DNA of 64,000 nucleotides from an uncultured Bartonella sp. Lineage in GTDB: Bacteria; Pseudomonadota; Alphaproteobacteria; Rhizobiales; Rhizobiaceae. The notes under the pieces were generated by a model. That model did no database searches, was not told the DNA's origin, and saw only the letters and a program-made list of their open reading frames with translations. Position 1 is the stretch's first letter, and every line of letters begins with the position of its first letter. This document shows positions 1 through 8,368 of the stretch, piece by piece. The stretch spans positions 124,001 through 188,000 of the forward strand of contig NZ_CAMLFE010000002.1 of assembly GCF_946479275.1 (NCBI RefSeq), written 5' to 3'. A program made the translations under genes and the position numbers.

Positions 1-282
1 GTCAAAATTGACCAGTCTGGAATAGACGATTTTGGCAATCCAATAACCGAGAAAGTACCGCTAGCTACGTTGCGCGCTGAGATAGTGCAACAAAGCACCG
101 AGGAATTCATTCGCGCCTATGGGGCGTCTGACGAGACAATTATGATCTTTAGAACCCGCTTCATTAACGGCGTCAACAACTCGTGTCTTATCGAATTTAA
201 CGGGCGCACATTTAACATCAAAGAAACATCGGAAATCGGACGGCGCGAAGGCTTAGAAATCCGGTGTCTGGAGAAATCCTAA
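1..282 (+). CDS. Phage head closure / head-tail joining protein, 5' end outside the window
   Basis: The frame is open from base 1 to a TAA at 280-282 and gives 93 residues, so the gene starts upstream of the window. The motif STEEFIRAYG followed by an FRTRF strand and a GRTFNIKE segment is typical of the phage head-tail joining family (PF05521, SPP1 gp16-like), which closes the filled capsid and forms the neck. The stop codon overlaps the ATG of the next gene by one base, so the two are translationally coupled. A TTG at 70 could be read as a start, but it would remove conserved N-terminal sequence. The family call is from remembered motifs, not a search. Confidence 0.8.
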   Translation, partial: VKIDQSGIDDFGNPITEKVPLATLRAEIVQQSTEEFIRAYGASDETIMIFRTRFINGVNNSCLIEFNGRTFNIKETSEIGRREGLEIRCLEKS

Positions 283-674
283 TGAGAGGTAGAAAACCCA
301 AAAATATGAAGAATGATAACAAGGCCATCGTCTCGCGTCTTCAGCCACCGCGCTGGCTATCGAAGGATGCAGCGGCCGAATGGAAGCGTGTGATGCCGAT
401 ACTCAATGAAAGGAAAATCCTAACAGAAGCCGATATTGGAGGGTTAGAGAACTACTGTATTGCAACTGGCTTAGTCAGGGAAATGGAACGCAACATCCAA
501 GATCAAGGAGCGATTATTTTTCGTGACGGCATGCCAAAGCGCAATCCGGCCGTAGGTATTCAAGCTGACGCTATGACCCGCGCTAGATTACTAGCGGCTG
601 AATTGGGATTGACACCAGTATCGCGTTCGAGAGCTTCTGTAGGTGCAACTGATGATGATACCCTCTTGGATTGA
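282..674 (+). CDS. Phage terminase small subunit, P27 family
   Basis: This 130-residue protein begins MRGRKPKN at ATG 282, which overlaps the preceding stop; a GTG at 264 would add six residues and is less likely. The basic N-terminus, the PPRWLSKDAAAEWKR segment and the C-terminal region with ARLLAAELGLTPVSR match P27-type small terminase subunits (PF05119). These recognise the viral packaging site and recruit the large subunit. The gene overlaps the large terminase by about 20 bases. It appears intact, with no internal stop. Confidence 0.85.
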   Translation: MRGRKPKNMKNDNKAIVSRLQPPRWLSKDAAAEWKRVMPILNERKILTEADIGGLENYCIATGLVREMERNIQDQGAIIFRDGMPKRNPAVGIQADAMTRARLLAAELGLTPVSRSRASVGATDDDTLLD

Positions 675-2259
675 TAATCCCGAAGAAATCGAGGACAATT
701 TTGGACATGGTCAAAGGGCTGTGGAATGGTTGCGCCGTCTGAAGCACCCCAAAAATCCGGACGTTGGACATCCGTTCCAATTATTCCCGTGGCAAGAACA
801 GATCATCAAGCGCATCTATGGCCCTAGGGATAAAGACGGCCGGCGAATTGTCCGGCGCGTCGTGCTGTTATTACCGCGTGGAAACCGGAAAACCAGCCTT
901 GCAGCAGGTATAACTCTTTTGCATTTATGCGGACCGGAAAAGCAAGCAGGTGATCTCATCATCTCGGCGGCATCCGCACATGAACAGGCGCGAGAATTAT
1001 TTGATGAAGTTAGGTTAATCGTCGAATTCGATCATCGTTTATTCAGTCATATGTCAGTACGGGATTACGTCTCAAGAATATCATATCCCAAACATAAAAC
1101 ACGTTATGTTGCTGTCGCTGCTGATGGCAAAGTGCTTCATGGTAAAACCCCGAAAATCGTCATAGCGGATGAATTACACGCATGGGAAGGCAGTGCAGGC
1201 CGGAAACAGTGGGAAGCTCTGGATAGCGCACTCGTTAAGATACCTGAAACGCTGATGGTTATTGCAAGCACATCAGGCAGAGGGCAAGAAAACCTTGCAT
1301 GGCAACAAGTTGAATATGCCATCAAAGTACAAAAAGGAGAGATAGAGGATCCAGCAACACTGCCCGTCATTTTTATGGCGGAAGACGGTGATGATTGGCA
1401 TGATGAAAAAGTCTGGTATGGTGTCAATCCCGGTCTAAAATACGGTTTCCCTGATCTGAACGGCTTCAGAGATAAAGCGAAAAAGGCGGAATATTCACCT
1501 TCTGAACGCGACAGTTTCTTACAATACAATCTCAACAAATGGTTAGATAAATCGACTAGCCCATTCGTCGAAATGTCCATTTATGATGAAGGGTGCGGAG
1601 AAGTCGATCTTGAAGACATGGAAGCCAAGCAAGTACCATGTTGGCTAGGTGTAGACCTCTCGAAGAATGAAGACCTGACAGCAGTCGTTGCTTGTTTCGG
1701 CAATAGAGATACCGGATATTCTGTTTATCCATGGTTTTTCTGTCCTAAAGACAATCTGAGAGCTAGGGGAGAACTACATGGAGTGGATTATATCGCTTGG
1801 GCAGAAGACGGTTTTATCATCCCTACCGAAGGCAATACGGTAGACTTACGAGCGGTAGAAAACCATATCCGCGAACTATGTGCACGGTTTAACGTCAAAG
1901 AAGTTGCCTTTGATCCGACATACGGTCGTTCAATGATGGCAAACTTGAACGAGGATGGAATACCCGCCGTTGAATTCCGTCAAGGTTGGGTTTCAATGGC
2001 ACCAGCGGTCAAGGAACTCGAACGTTCCATCCTAGCCCGTACGTTCAAACATGGCGGGCATCCAGTCCTCCGATGGAATTTTGAAAACATCCAAATAGAA
2101 ACAGACAAAGCCGGAAATCGCATGATGCACAAAGCGAAATCGGGAAACAAGATTGACGGAGCTGTTGCTACTGCAATGGCTGTCGGCCGTTGTTCAATGG
2201 GTGAAGCACATTTCATCACGAGCGAAGAATGGTTTGAACCTGAAATGTATGTGGCATGA
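652..2259 (+). CDS. Phage terminase large subunit
   Basis: About 535 residues, the usual length for a Terminase_1-type large subunit, the ATPase and nuclease motor of DNA packaging. A P-loop-like PRGNRKTS lies near residues 75-82 and a Walker B segment IVIADE ends at D173-E174. A WLGVDLSKNED segment near residue 335 and KIDGAVATAMA near the C-terminus look like acidic nuclease-site motifs. ATG codons at 652 and 655 are both possible starts; a GTG at 643 is less likely. It overlaps the small subunit gene. The next gene is a tape measure protein only eight bases downstream, where portal and capsid genes would be expected. Confidence 0.9.
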   Translation: MMIPSWIDNPEEIEDNFGHGQRAVEWLRRLKHPKNPDVGHPFQLFPWQEQIIKRIYGPRDKDGRRIVRRVVLLLPRGNRKTSLAAGITLLHLCGPEKQAGDLIISAASAHEQARELFDEVRLIVEFDHRLFSHMSVRDYVSRISYPKHKTRYVAVAADGKVLHGKTPKIVIADELHAWEGSAGRKQWEALDSALVKIPETLMVIASTSGRGQENLAWQQVEYAIKVQKGEIEDPATLPVIFMAEDGDDWHDEKVWYGVNPGLKYGFPDLNGFRDKAKKAEYSPSERDSFLQYNLNKWLDKSTSPFVEMSIYDEGCGEVDLEDMEAKQVPCWLGVDLSKNEDLTAVVACFGNRDTGYSVYPWFFCPKDNLRARGELHGVDYIAWAEDGFIIPTEGNTVDLRAVENHIRELCARFNVKEVAFDPTYGRSMMANLNEDGIPAVEFRQGWVSMAPAVKELERSILARTFKHGGHPVLRWNFENIQIETDKAGNRMMHKAKSGNKIDGAVATAMAVGRCSMGEAHFITSEEWFEPEMYVA

Positions 2260-2267
2260 GGTGAAAG

Positions 2268-4589
2268 ATGTCAGAAACGAGCCAAAACAATGAACAGCTT
2301 CTCTATTCTGTTGTCGTCCGATTGGGAGACATGGAAAAGCAACTGAAGCGCGCGGCAGATAGTGCAACGGGCACTTACCGCTTAATGAAGAAAGAAAGTA
2401 AGTCTGCAACCGATAATATGGCAAAGGATGCCGAACGAGCAACTACACGGATTAATAGAGCATTAGCAAGCACATCATCGAAGATTGGTCTGTTAAGCAA
2501 AACTTATGCAAGTGCTGAACAGACTTTCTCGCAGAGTTTTAAAGGATTGTTCATTGGGTTAGCCGGTGCTTTCACATTGCGCAATGCGACATCTCTTGCC
2601 GACCAATATACGAGCATTGAGAATGCCTTGAAGTCGACTGGATTGACAGGCAAACAACTGACTGACGTATTTGATGGACTTTATGCGGCCGCACAACGCA
2701 ATTCAACGCCTATTGCCAGTCTTGTTCAGCTTTATTCACGTCTATCATTTAATCAAAAAGAGTTAGGCACTGACACTCAAGGAATAATTCATTTTACCGA
2801 CACCATTTCTCAATTATTGAGAGCTGGCGGAACCAGCGCACAAGAAGCATCTGGAGCACTATTGCAGCTATCACAAGCTCTAGGTAGTAGCCGCATTCAA
2901 GCAGAAGAATTCAATTCCATTGTAGACGGTGCCCCGACAATCCTCAGAGCAGCAGCCAATGGCATCAAAGAGGCGGGCGGATCTGTTTCAAAGTTGCGGC
3001 AATTGGTTCTTGATGGCAAGCTTTCCAATCAGGCGTTTTTCAGAGGCATTGAAGTTGGCGCGGGACAGATAACCCAAAACCTTGCAGGAACAAGCACAAC
3101 AGTTTCGCAAGCAATGACCAATCTTTACAATTCGATGGTCAAAGCTGTAGGTCGTTTTAATAAGTCCGCAGAAGCGACGGACACGTTCGGCAAGGCGTTG
3201 CAAGAACTATCAACGACTGTTGACAATGTAGACATGAATAACCTTGTCAAAGAGGTAAACCAAGTCATCATGGTCTTGAAAGAAAGTGTTGAATGGTTCC
3301 TCAAGTTTAGCGAAAAGGCGACCGAGTTTTCCAATAATAACAGACCATTTTCTATAGGTGATGCGCTGGACTCTTCTGGCATTACAGATGCCGTAAACAA
3401 TAATCTTCCATCTTGGTTTTTTAATTTGCAAACCCCTAAAACACGGGCAGCGGCCCAAAAAGCGCAAGCGGGAGGCCAAGAGGGTAAGACCGAATGGAAG
3501 CGTCAAGGTGAAGAAAGCGGGAAATCCTTCACAGAAGGGGCGGAAGATGCAATTCAGCAATGGTATAAAAACAAGTATCCGAACGGTGTAAAGGATGCGT
3601 TGCGCGAAGAAGGTACGACCGTTCTATCATCACGCGGACAGGGCAAACCGAGCGCGACCAAGCAAGACCCCGTATCAGTTAAGGATTATCCCGTTATCGG
3701 TAGCAAAGACGGTAAAGGTTCTAAGAAAAAACTTAATGACTATCAGCAAGAGATTCGTTCTATCCAAGAACAAACAGCTTCGTTAAATGCCGAACGCGAT
3801 GCACTTGCTCAGTTAAACCCGTTGGTTGATGATAATGGTTATGCCGTTGAAAAAGCTCAAGCTAAACAAAAATTGCTTAATGCGGCGAAGCGTGAACATC
3901 TGACACTTACTCCAGAACTTACGGCAGAGATTGAAAGAGAATCTGAATCTCTCGCAAAATCGGTAGCGTCAAAAAACCAAGTTATAGCAACGCAGGAAAA
4001 GCTCAAAAAAAGCATCGAGGAAACCAAAGACATTGCAAAGGATTTCTCGAGAACTCTCACAGATGGACTTATCAACAATAAGAAGTTTGTAGATGCTTTG
4101 GGTGATGCATTTTTACGCCTTGGGCAACGTTTCGCAGATTCCGCCATTAGCACAGCGATTGATAATGTGTTCAAATTGCGTACCACCAACACAGCGTCAA
4201 ATAGCGGTAGCAACCTGTTTTCAAGTCTTTTTGGAGGTCTTTTTGGAGGCAAAGGATTTGCTTCCGGAACTGCTAACACGGGAGGAATGAGAGGCGAACC
4301 TATCGGGATAGTTCATGGACAGGAGGCAGTCATTCCGCTGCCTAATGGCGGCAAAGTGCCGGTACAAATATTTACAGGAAGACAAGAAACTCAAACGAAG
4401 CCGAGATTATCAGAACCTGCTCAACGGGTAAATCTATCGGTACATGTTGCACCGTCCGACATGTTTGATGTTCACGTTCGTGAAATAGCGCAACAGGTAT
4501 CTCAACAAAACATTCGCGAATATCATAAAAACCTACCGAACCTGATCGGACAAACTATTAACGAAGCACAAACCAAAAACAGAATGTAG
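2268..4589 (+). CDS. Phage tail tape measure protein
   Basis: A 773-residue protein with the hallmark N-terminal tape measure domain: the stretch from about residue 100 to 290 contains SIENALKSTGLTG, GAPTILRAAANGIKEAGGS and LVLDGKLSNQAFFRGIE, as in TIGR02675-type proteins. A coiled-coil-like segment (about 480-600), a Gly/Phe-rich stretch and an EPIGIVHGQEAVIPLPNG motif near residue 685 follow, the last common at tape measure C-termini. The tape measure sets tail length and marks a long-tailed phage. A purine-rich GAGGTGAAAG precedes the ATG. The reading frame is intact, although neighbouring morphogenesis genes are missing. Confidence 0.85.
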   Translation: MSETSQNNEQLLYSVVVRLGDMEKQLKRAADSATGTYRLMKKESKSATDNMAKDAERATTRINRALASTSSKIGLLSKTYASAEQTFSQSFKGLFIGLAGAFTLRNATSLADQYTSIENALKSTGLTGKQLTDVFDGLYAAAQRNSTPIASLVQLYSRLSFNQKELGTDTQGIIHFTDTISQLLRAGGTSAQEASGALLQLSQALGSSRIQAEEFNSIVDGAPTILRAAANGIKEAGGSVSKLRQLVLDGKLSNQAFFRGIEVGAGQITQNLAGTSTTVSQAMTNLYNSMVKAVGRFNKSAEATDTFGKALQELSTTVDNVDMNNLVKEVNQVIMVLKESVEWFLKFSEKATEFSNNNRPFSIGDALDSSGITDAVNNNLPSWFFNLQTPKTRAAAQKAQAGGQEGKTEWKRQGEESGKSFTEGAEDAIQQWYKNKYPNGVKDALREEGTTVLSSRGQGKPSATKQDPVSVKDYPVIGSKDGKGSKKKLNDYQQEIRSIQEQTASLNAERDALAQLNPLVDDNGYAVEKAQAKQKLLNAAKREHLTLTPELTAEIERESESLAKSVASKNQVIATQEKLKKSIEETKDIAKDFSRTLTDGLINNKKFVDALGDAFLRLGQRFADSAISTAIDNVFKLRTTNTASNSGSNLFSSLFGGLFGGKGFASGTANTGGMRGEPIGIVHGQEAVIPLPNGGKVPVQIFTGRQETQTKPRLSEPAQRVNLSVHVAPSDMFDVHVREIAQQVSQQNIREYHKNLPNLIGQTINEAQTKNRM

Positions 4590-4598
4590 GACAAAAAG

Positions 4599-5234
4599 AT
4601 GGCGTTTAGAAAATTACCTTATAACATACAATATCGAGCATTTGATTTTACCTTGCAGCGTTATATTTCGCAATCGCCAAGCGGCAGGATCATCAATACG
4701 GTTGAATATGCGGATCCTCGATGGACGGTCGATGTAGAAGTTGATTGTTTTGACGATGTCGGGCTGTCAGAAGATTTAGATTTACCGACAGTTAATGAAA
4801 TTAGAATGATTTGGGCGAGCTTGAGAGGCGGTATGGAGTCTCTAATCGTTCGGCATCCTGTTTATATCTGCCCTCGATTAAATAAAGATAACCCACAAGT
4901 CGCTAAAACTGTCGGTAGGCTTGCAAAGATCGAAAATGGGAACATTGTCACGGTCACAGGTGTAAACTCTGCTCTCCGGCTATCCTCCGGCGATTATATC
5001 ACCTTCCAGTACAATGATCGTCGAGCACTCGGACAAGTCATTTCAGCAGAATTCAACACTACCGGCTATCGAATAGAGATCGAACCGAAACTTCCCAAAT
5101 ATATCTCAATTGGTGCAAACGTTTGTTTTGACCGGATGGAGCTTCGTATGAGAGCACTTAACAGTAGCTTTTCTATCAATGATGGATATCCGTTCCGGAC
5201 GGCTAAATTTCGTTTCTGTGAGAGTTCAATATGA
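4599..5234 (+). CDS. Phage tail protein, distal-tail-like
   Basis: A 211-residue protein directly downstream of the tape measure gene. The PRWTVDVEVDCFDD segment followed by a MIWASLRGGMESLIVRHP stretch resembles proteins encoded after the tape measure in some siphophages, where a short strand ends in a conserved ArgTrp and an interrupted beta domain follows. A GRLAKIENGNIVTVTG insertion looks like a small beta module. A role at the distal tail tip is inferred from position and this pattern; no catalytic motif is visible. Its stop overlaps the next start. Confidence 0.55.
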   Translation: MAFRKLPYNIQYRAFDFTLQRYISQSPSGRIINTVEYADPRWTVDVEVDCFDDVGLSEDLDLPTVNEIRMIWASLRGGMESLIVRHPVYICPRLNKDNPQVAKTVGRLAKIENGNIVTVTGVNSALRLSSGDYITFQYNDRRALGQVISAEFNTTGYRIEIEPKLPKYISIGANVCFDRMELRMRALNSSFSINDGYPFRTAKFRFCESSI

Positions 5235-5587
5235 TGGATAATCACCGTTTAGAAGCTTTACTTGTAAAAGCACTCAAAAACCGTTTAGAAAACGAGACAA
5301 TTCTCCATGTTCCTGAAGCAGGAGTATTGCTTTGGAATATCTTTACGAAGCTTTCAGCAACCCGCACCTATCACATGTCGGGACCAAATCCTATAAGTTA
5401 TACGGAGATACACGCTTTCAGTATCTTAACCGGTTGTCCGTTACAGCCTCACCATGTCAAAATCATTCGCGCGTTGGATGATGCATGGCTTGAGCATTGT
5501 TATTCATCAGAAAATAGCAAGGTCAAAGGTAAGCAAGGACGGTCTGGCGAACTGACAACTGAGGCTTTCGATGCAATATTTGGATGA
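5231..5587 (+). CDS. Small phage-associated protein of uncertain function
   Basis: A 118-residue protein whose ATG overlaps the stop of the tail gene (ATGA), so it is co-translated; a second ATG follows at 5234. The core PISYTEIHAFSILTG followed by LQPHHVKIIRALDDAWL resembles a motif in small phage proteins that sit near tail genes, sometimes annotated as tail assembly chaperone-like. Position and pattern support a phage origin. I cannot assign a precise role. It is the last gene of the block before a hairpin and a 350-base gap. Confidence 0.5.
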   Translation: MMDNHRLEALLVKALKNRLENETILHVPEAGVLLWNIFTKLSATRTYHMSGPNPISYTEIHAFSILTGCPLQPHHVKIIRALDDAWLEHCYSSENSKVKGKQGRSGELTTEAFDAIFG

Positions 5588-5937
5588 GTGCAAATAACTA
5601 GCCCTATCCTGTTTTTGTAAAATAAAACGGATAGGCGCACTCTCTAAAAATGCCTGTATTAAGTAGTTATCTTTTACAAGCTAAAGATTGGCAAAAGAGA
5701 ACTAGTTCTCATGCCATTTCAAAACTTATTTCTTTACACTCCTATAAAAAGCAAAACTGTCTATCTACCTGTAAACGTTCAGAAAAAGGCCAAGCGACTT
5801 TTCCACAGATGTAAACAATCTTTTGCCACCTGATTGTTGGCACTGATTCCCCATTATGTTAAAAACAAGTAATCAGAACACATAAGCCTTTTAGAGGCTA
5901 ATTAAGTTATCACTTCAAACAATAGAGTTTTAGAAAC
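5588..5937. other. Intergenic, no gene seen
   Basis: About 350 bases between the tail genes and the 134-residue gene. Apart from the hairpin at 5603-5635 I see no coding region, RNA gene or repeat. The base composition is more AT-rich than in the flanking genes. Confidence 0.6.
5603..5635 (+). terminator. Hairpin downstream of the phage tail genes
   Basis: The arms CCTATCC (5603-5609) and GGATAGG (5629-5635) pair perfectly and extend through GTTTT/AAAAC with a single bulged T, giving a 12-base-pair stem and an eight-base loop. It lies 16 bases after the last tail gene. There is no downstream T-run, so termination efficiency is uncertain. Confidence 0.5.
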
Positions 5938-6342
5938 ATGGGCAAGGGAAAGCTGGATGTCCTATGCGATGGTTTGGGAATTAAGCTAATCCCCGTATAC
6001 CGTAGACGCATGGCCGCGCAATCTCATGCACGTGGCACTATGCACGAAATCAGGAATAAGCATGGCGACGGATTTCTTGTATTTGTTTTGAGGTGCATTC
6101 GAGAAACAAAGAATAACAGAGATGAACTTTGGAGCGAAACGATCGGAGCTGTTGCAGATGTTTTTGAACAACGGCCAGACTGGCTAGAAAGAGGCGGACA
6201 AGTACTTGATGCCTTCGACCACATACCGTTAAATGAATTGCGCCAGACAGCCAGACAACGCCGACCTTGGCCTGTGAGGGCAACGCTAAGGGTTATGATA
6301 TACGAACGCCTTGAAAACCTGTTGGTAGAATTTCCACAATAA
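5938..6342 (+). CDS. Hypothetical protein beside the tRNA, probable element cargo
   Basis: A 134-residue protein rich in Arg and Trp, starting at ATG 5938. It has a GTMHEIRNKHGDGFLVFVLR helix-strand segment, then RETKNNRDELWSETIGAVADV and a RRPWPVRATLRVMIYERLE tail. No catalytic motif, signal peptide or membrane segment is visible. I have the impression that similar small proteins occur in rhizobial genomes near phage or integrase genes, but I cannot confirm it. Its place between the phage block and the tRNA-Thr suggests it belongs to the integrated element. Confidence 0.5.
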   Translation: MGKGKLDVLCDGLGIKLIPVYRRRMAAQSHARGTMHEIRNKHGDGFLVFVLRCIRETKNNRDELWSETIGAVADVFEQRPDWLERGGQVLDAFDHIPLNELRQTARQRRPWPVRATLRVMIYERLENLLVEFPQ

Positions 6343-6391
6343 TCATGTAGGGGACTATGTTAATTGTGACAGCGTGGCGCGCTATAAATCT

Positions 6392-6410
6392 GCTACCATA
6401 TTGCTACCAC
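6392..6410. repeat. Short direct repeat near the presumed attachment site
   Basis: TGCTACCA occurs at 6392-6399 and again at 6403-6410, an 11-base period, 68 bases from the 3' end of the tRNA-Thr gene. Read on the other strand it is a tandem TGGTAGCA. Tandem short repeats near a tRNA attachment site can be integrase arm-type binding sites; that is an inference. Confidence 0.4.
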
Positions 6411-6477
6411 AGAACCATCCATTTATGTTTTTGATTTTTAGGTTTATTTATATCTAATTGTTTTTATTGGTGATTTT

Positions 6478-6554
6478 TGGTGCCGCATGCCGGAATCGAA
6501 CCAGCGACCCCATCATTACGAATGACGTGCTCTACCAACTGAGCTAATGCGGCA
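6478..6554 (-). tRNA. tRNA-Thr (CGT)
   Basis: The minus strand folds as a complete cloverleaf. The acceptor arms are TGCCGCA and TGCGGCA, the D arm contains AGCTCAGTTGGTAGAGC, the anticodon loop is TTCGTAA giving anticodon CGT, the T arm contains GGTTCGATTCC, and CCA is encoded at the 3' end (6478-6480). The 3' end points toward the phage genes, the usual geometry when an element integrates at a tRNA 3' end. Confidence 0.97.
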
Positions 6555-6777
6555 CAGAGTCTTGTTCTTATAACAGAACCGGTAACGGGTGATAGCTAAA
6601 AGCTTGGCCGAAAGCAAGCATGCAATTCTGTCTTTCGATGTTTTTCATAATTAACTCACAAAGCGCGGTTAAAACTCAAGAAATTTTTAAAAAAATCAAC
6701 AATAGATTTGGTTTGCCAATTAACCTGCTGTTGCTTATTCTGCCACCCGATATATGGACAAGAAGGAGAATTATTCG

Positions 6778-7737
6778 TTGGCTAATGCCGAGCAAGCCAT
6801 CCGCAACGCATTGCTAAAAATCGATTCAAGCAATGTTGCTCAACGTCGTCGGGTTTATGAATCTGCATGGAACGCGCATGAACGTGCATTGCTTTCCAGC
6901 CATGGTTTAAACGACGTCACCCGCACCAAGCGGCGTGATGCATTGATGCAGATCATTCGTGCAATTGAAAGTGATTACGTTGCTACCGAGACGAACAAAG
7001 CCGATGAAGAAACGCACGACCTTGCTTCCGAAGGCCCTGAAGACCAGATAAAAATTGAAGTCAATGGCGCAACCAATCTTGAAGACACGACCTTGCACCG
7101 TGCATCGGCAAGGCGGCGCTCCAAAATTCTTCTCATTGTTGCGCCGAGTATTCTTGCGATTATCATGATAATCGGCTTTACCGGTTGGTCGTTTTTCAAC
7201 AGTCTTTCGGGTCGCGCCATTATCGAACATCGTAAAGAAGCAATCGAACAAAACCAGCGCACCAAGACAGTTGTTCCTTTTCGCAAGGAAGCAGATAACG
7301 ATGGTAGCTGGATAAAATTTTTCTACCCCGGAGATGCAACAGCCATCACAACTTATGGACAAGCATCTGTTTCGATAAAAGATGACGGGGGAATCCCTTA
7401 CGCCCATATTACTGCAAACAGCGATGAAGATGTTGTTGTTGTTGAAATCGGCGCCGGAGCTTTATCGAATTTGCGTGGGAAAAAGGCTATGATCGACATC
7501 AATGCAAGAGGTGATGGCACAAAGCCAAGCCAAATGAGTATAACTTGTGACCTCGGAAATAACGCCGATTGTGGCAGACGTCGTTTTGAGGTTCCGGTGA
7601 ACCGTAATGACCTTCTGTTCGAGGTGACAATTCCGGCAGAAGATAACAGTCCTGCCAAAATATATCTGACAAGCGACCTTCTGGGCGAAGGCAACGGTAT
7701 TGATATTTACGGAATGAAAATCAAAGCAGCGGATTGA
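6778..7737 (+). CDS. Membrane-anchored protein of unknown function
   Basis: About 319 residues if translation starts at TTG 6778, preceded by AAGGAG at 6763-6768 with nine-base spacing; the in-frame ATG at 6754 would place that motif inside the gene. The N-terminal 110 residues are charged and probably cytoplasmic, with a helical region (NAEQAIRNALLKID). One hydrophobic segment (ILLIVAPSILAIIMIIGFTG) follows near residue 120, then an extracytoplasmic beta-rich domain of about 170 residues with two cysteines (CDLGNNADC). No known domain is recognised. It is probably the first gene of a unit with the truncated haemoglobin and slyX, because its stop is five bases from the next start. Confidence 0.75.
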   Translation: MANAEQAIRNALLKIDSSNVAQRRRVYESAWNAHERALLSSHGLNDVTRTKRRDALMQIIRAIESDYVATETNKADEETHDLASEGPEDQIKIEVNGATNLEDTTLHRASARRRSKILLIVAPSILAIIMIIGFTGWSFFNSLSGRAIIEHRKEAIEQNQRTKTVVPFRKEADNDGSWIKFFYPGDATAITTYGQASVSIKDDGGIPYAHITANSDEDVVVVEIGAGALSNLRGKKAMIDINARGDGTKPSQMSITCDLGNNADCGRRRFEVPVNRNDLLFEVTIPAEDNSPAKIYLTSDLLGEGNGIDIYGMKIKAAD

Positions 7738-7742
7738 GATTT

Positions 7743-8165
7743 ATGGCACAAGAACCGATTGCAGTAGATGAAACACTTATCGAATCCGTGGTACGTACAT
7801 TTTATGGACGGGTAAGAAAAGATCATATGCTCGGTCCTATTTTTGAAGAACATATTCATGATTGGGAGCCCCATTTACAAAATATGTTCGCCTTCTGGTC
7901 ATCGGTTATGCTGCATACCAACCGTTATAACGGCCACCCTATGCCCAAGCATGTCGTTTTACCTATTGACGCTATGCATTTTGACCATTGGCTGAAAATT
8001 TTTAAAAAAACCGTGGATGAACTTTGCCTGAGGGAAGATGCTGACTTGTTTATGAAAAAAGCAACCCAGATTGCCCATAGCCTTGAACTGGGTCTTGCCT
8101 CAAACAATAAAGTTCTTTTACAACCCGGCGAACGCTATATTAGAAATAAGGATCACACATTGTGA
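7743..8165 (+). CDS. Group III truncated haemoglobin
   Basis: A 140-residue globin starting at ATG 7743 (MAQEPIAVD); an upstream TTG at 7734 is less likely. The FYGRVRKDHMLGPIF segment, the W-x-x-HLQNMFAFW stretch and the PMPKHVVLPI followed by a HFDHWLKIF helix are characteristic of group III (P-type) truncated haemoglobins. These bind haem and are linked to oxygen or nitric oxide chemistry, usually under low oxygen. Here the gene lies a few kilobases from the nitrate reductase operon, which can generate reactive nitrogen species, so a protective role is plausible but inferred. Its stop overlaps the slyX start. Confidence 0.85.
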   Translation: MAQEPIAVDETLIESVVRTFYGRVRKDHMLGPIFEEHIHDWEPHLQNMFAFWSSVMLHTNRYNGHPMPKHVVLPIDAMHFDHWLKIFKKTVDELCLREDADLFMKKATQIAHSLELGLASNNKVLLQPGERYIRNKDHTL

Positions 8166-8368
8166 TTGAAAAAGATCGTCTTACCGAAGTGGAAATAAAA
8201 CTTGCCGAACAGGAGCGGCTCGTCGACGAGCTTTCCGCTGTTCTTGCTGAACAATGGAAAACAATTGACCAAATGGATAAAAAATTAACAGCTTTGACCA
8301 AACGTTTTCTTGAACTTGAAGAACAAAGCCAGCCCGACATTCCTGTCACCAGACCACCGCATTGGTAA
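8162..8368 (+). CDS. slyX: SlyX family protein
   Basis: A 68-residue coiled-coil protein starting at GTG 8162, overlapping the globin stop by three bases. It has the SlyX layout: a heptad-rich body (EVEIKLAEQERLVDELSAVL), a central QWKTIDQMDKKLTAL helix and the conserved C-terminal PPHW. SlyX is a widespread small protein of unclear function, known in Escherichia coli from the slyD region. The length is normal. Confidence 0.85.
   Translation: MIEKDRLTEVEIKLAEQERLVDELSAVLAEQWKTIDQMDKKLTALTKRFLELEEQSQPDIPVTRPPHW

Noticed and set aside
1..5587. The phage block as a known Bartonella gene transfer agent
   Set aside because: The genes could belong to one, but capsid and portal genes are not visible and I cannot match the gene order to a described transfer agent from sequence alone.
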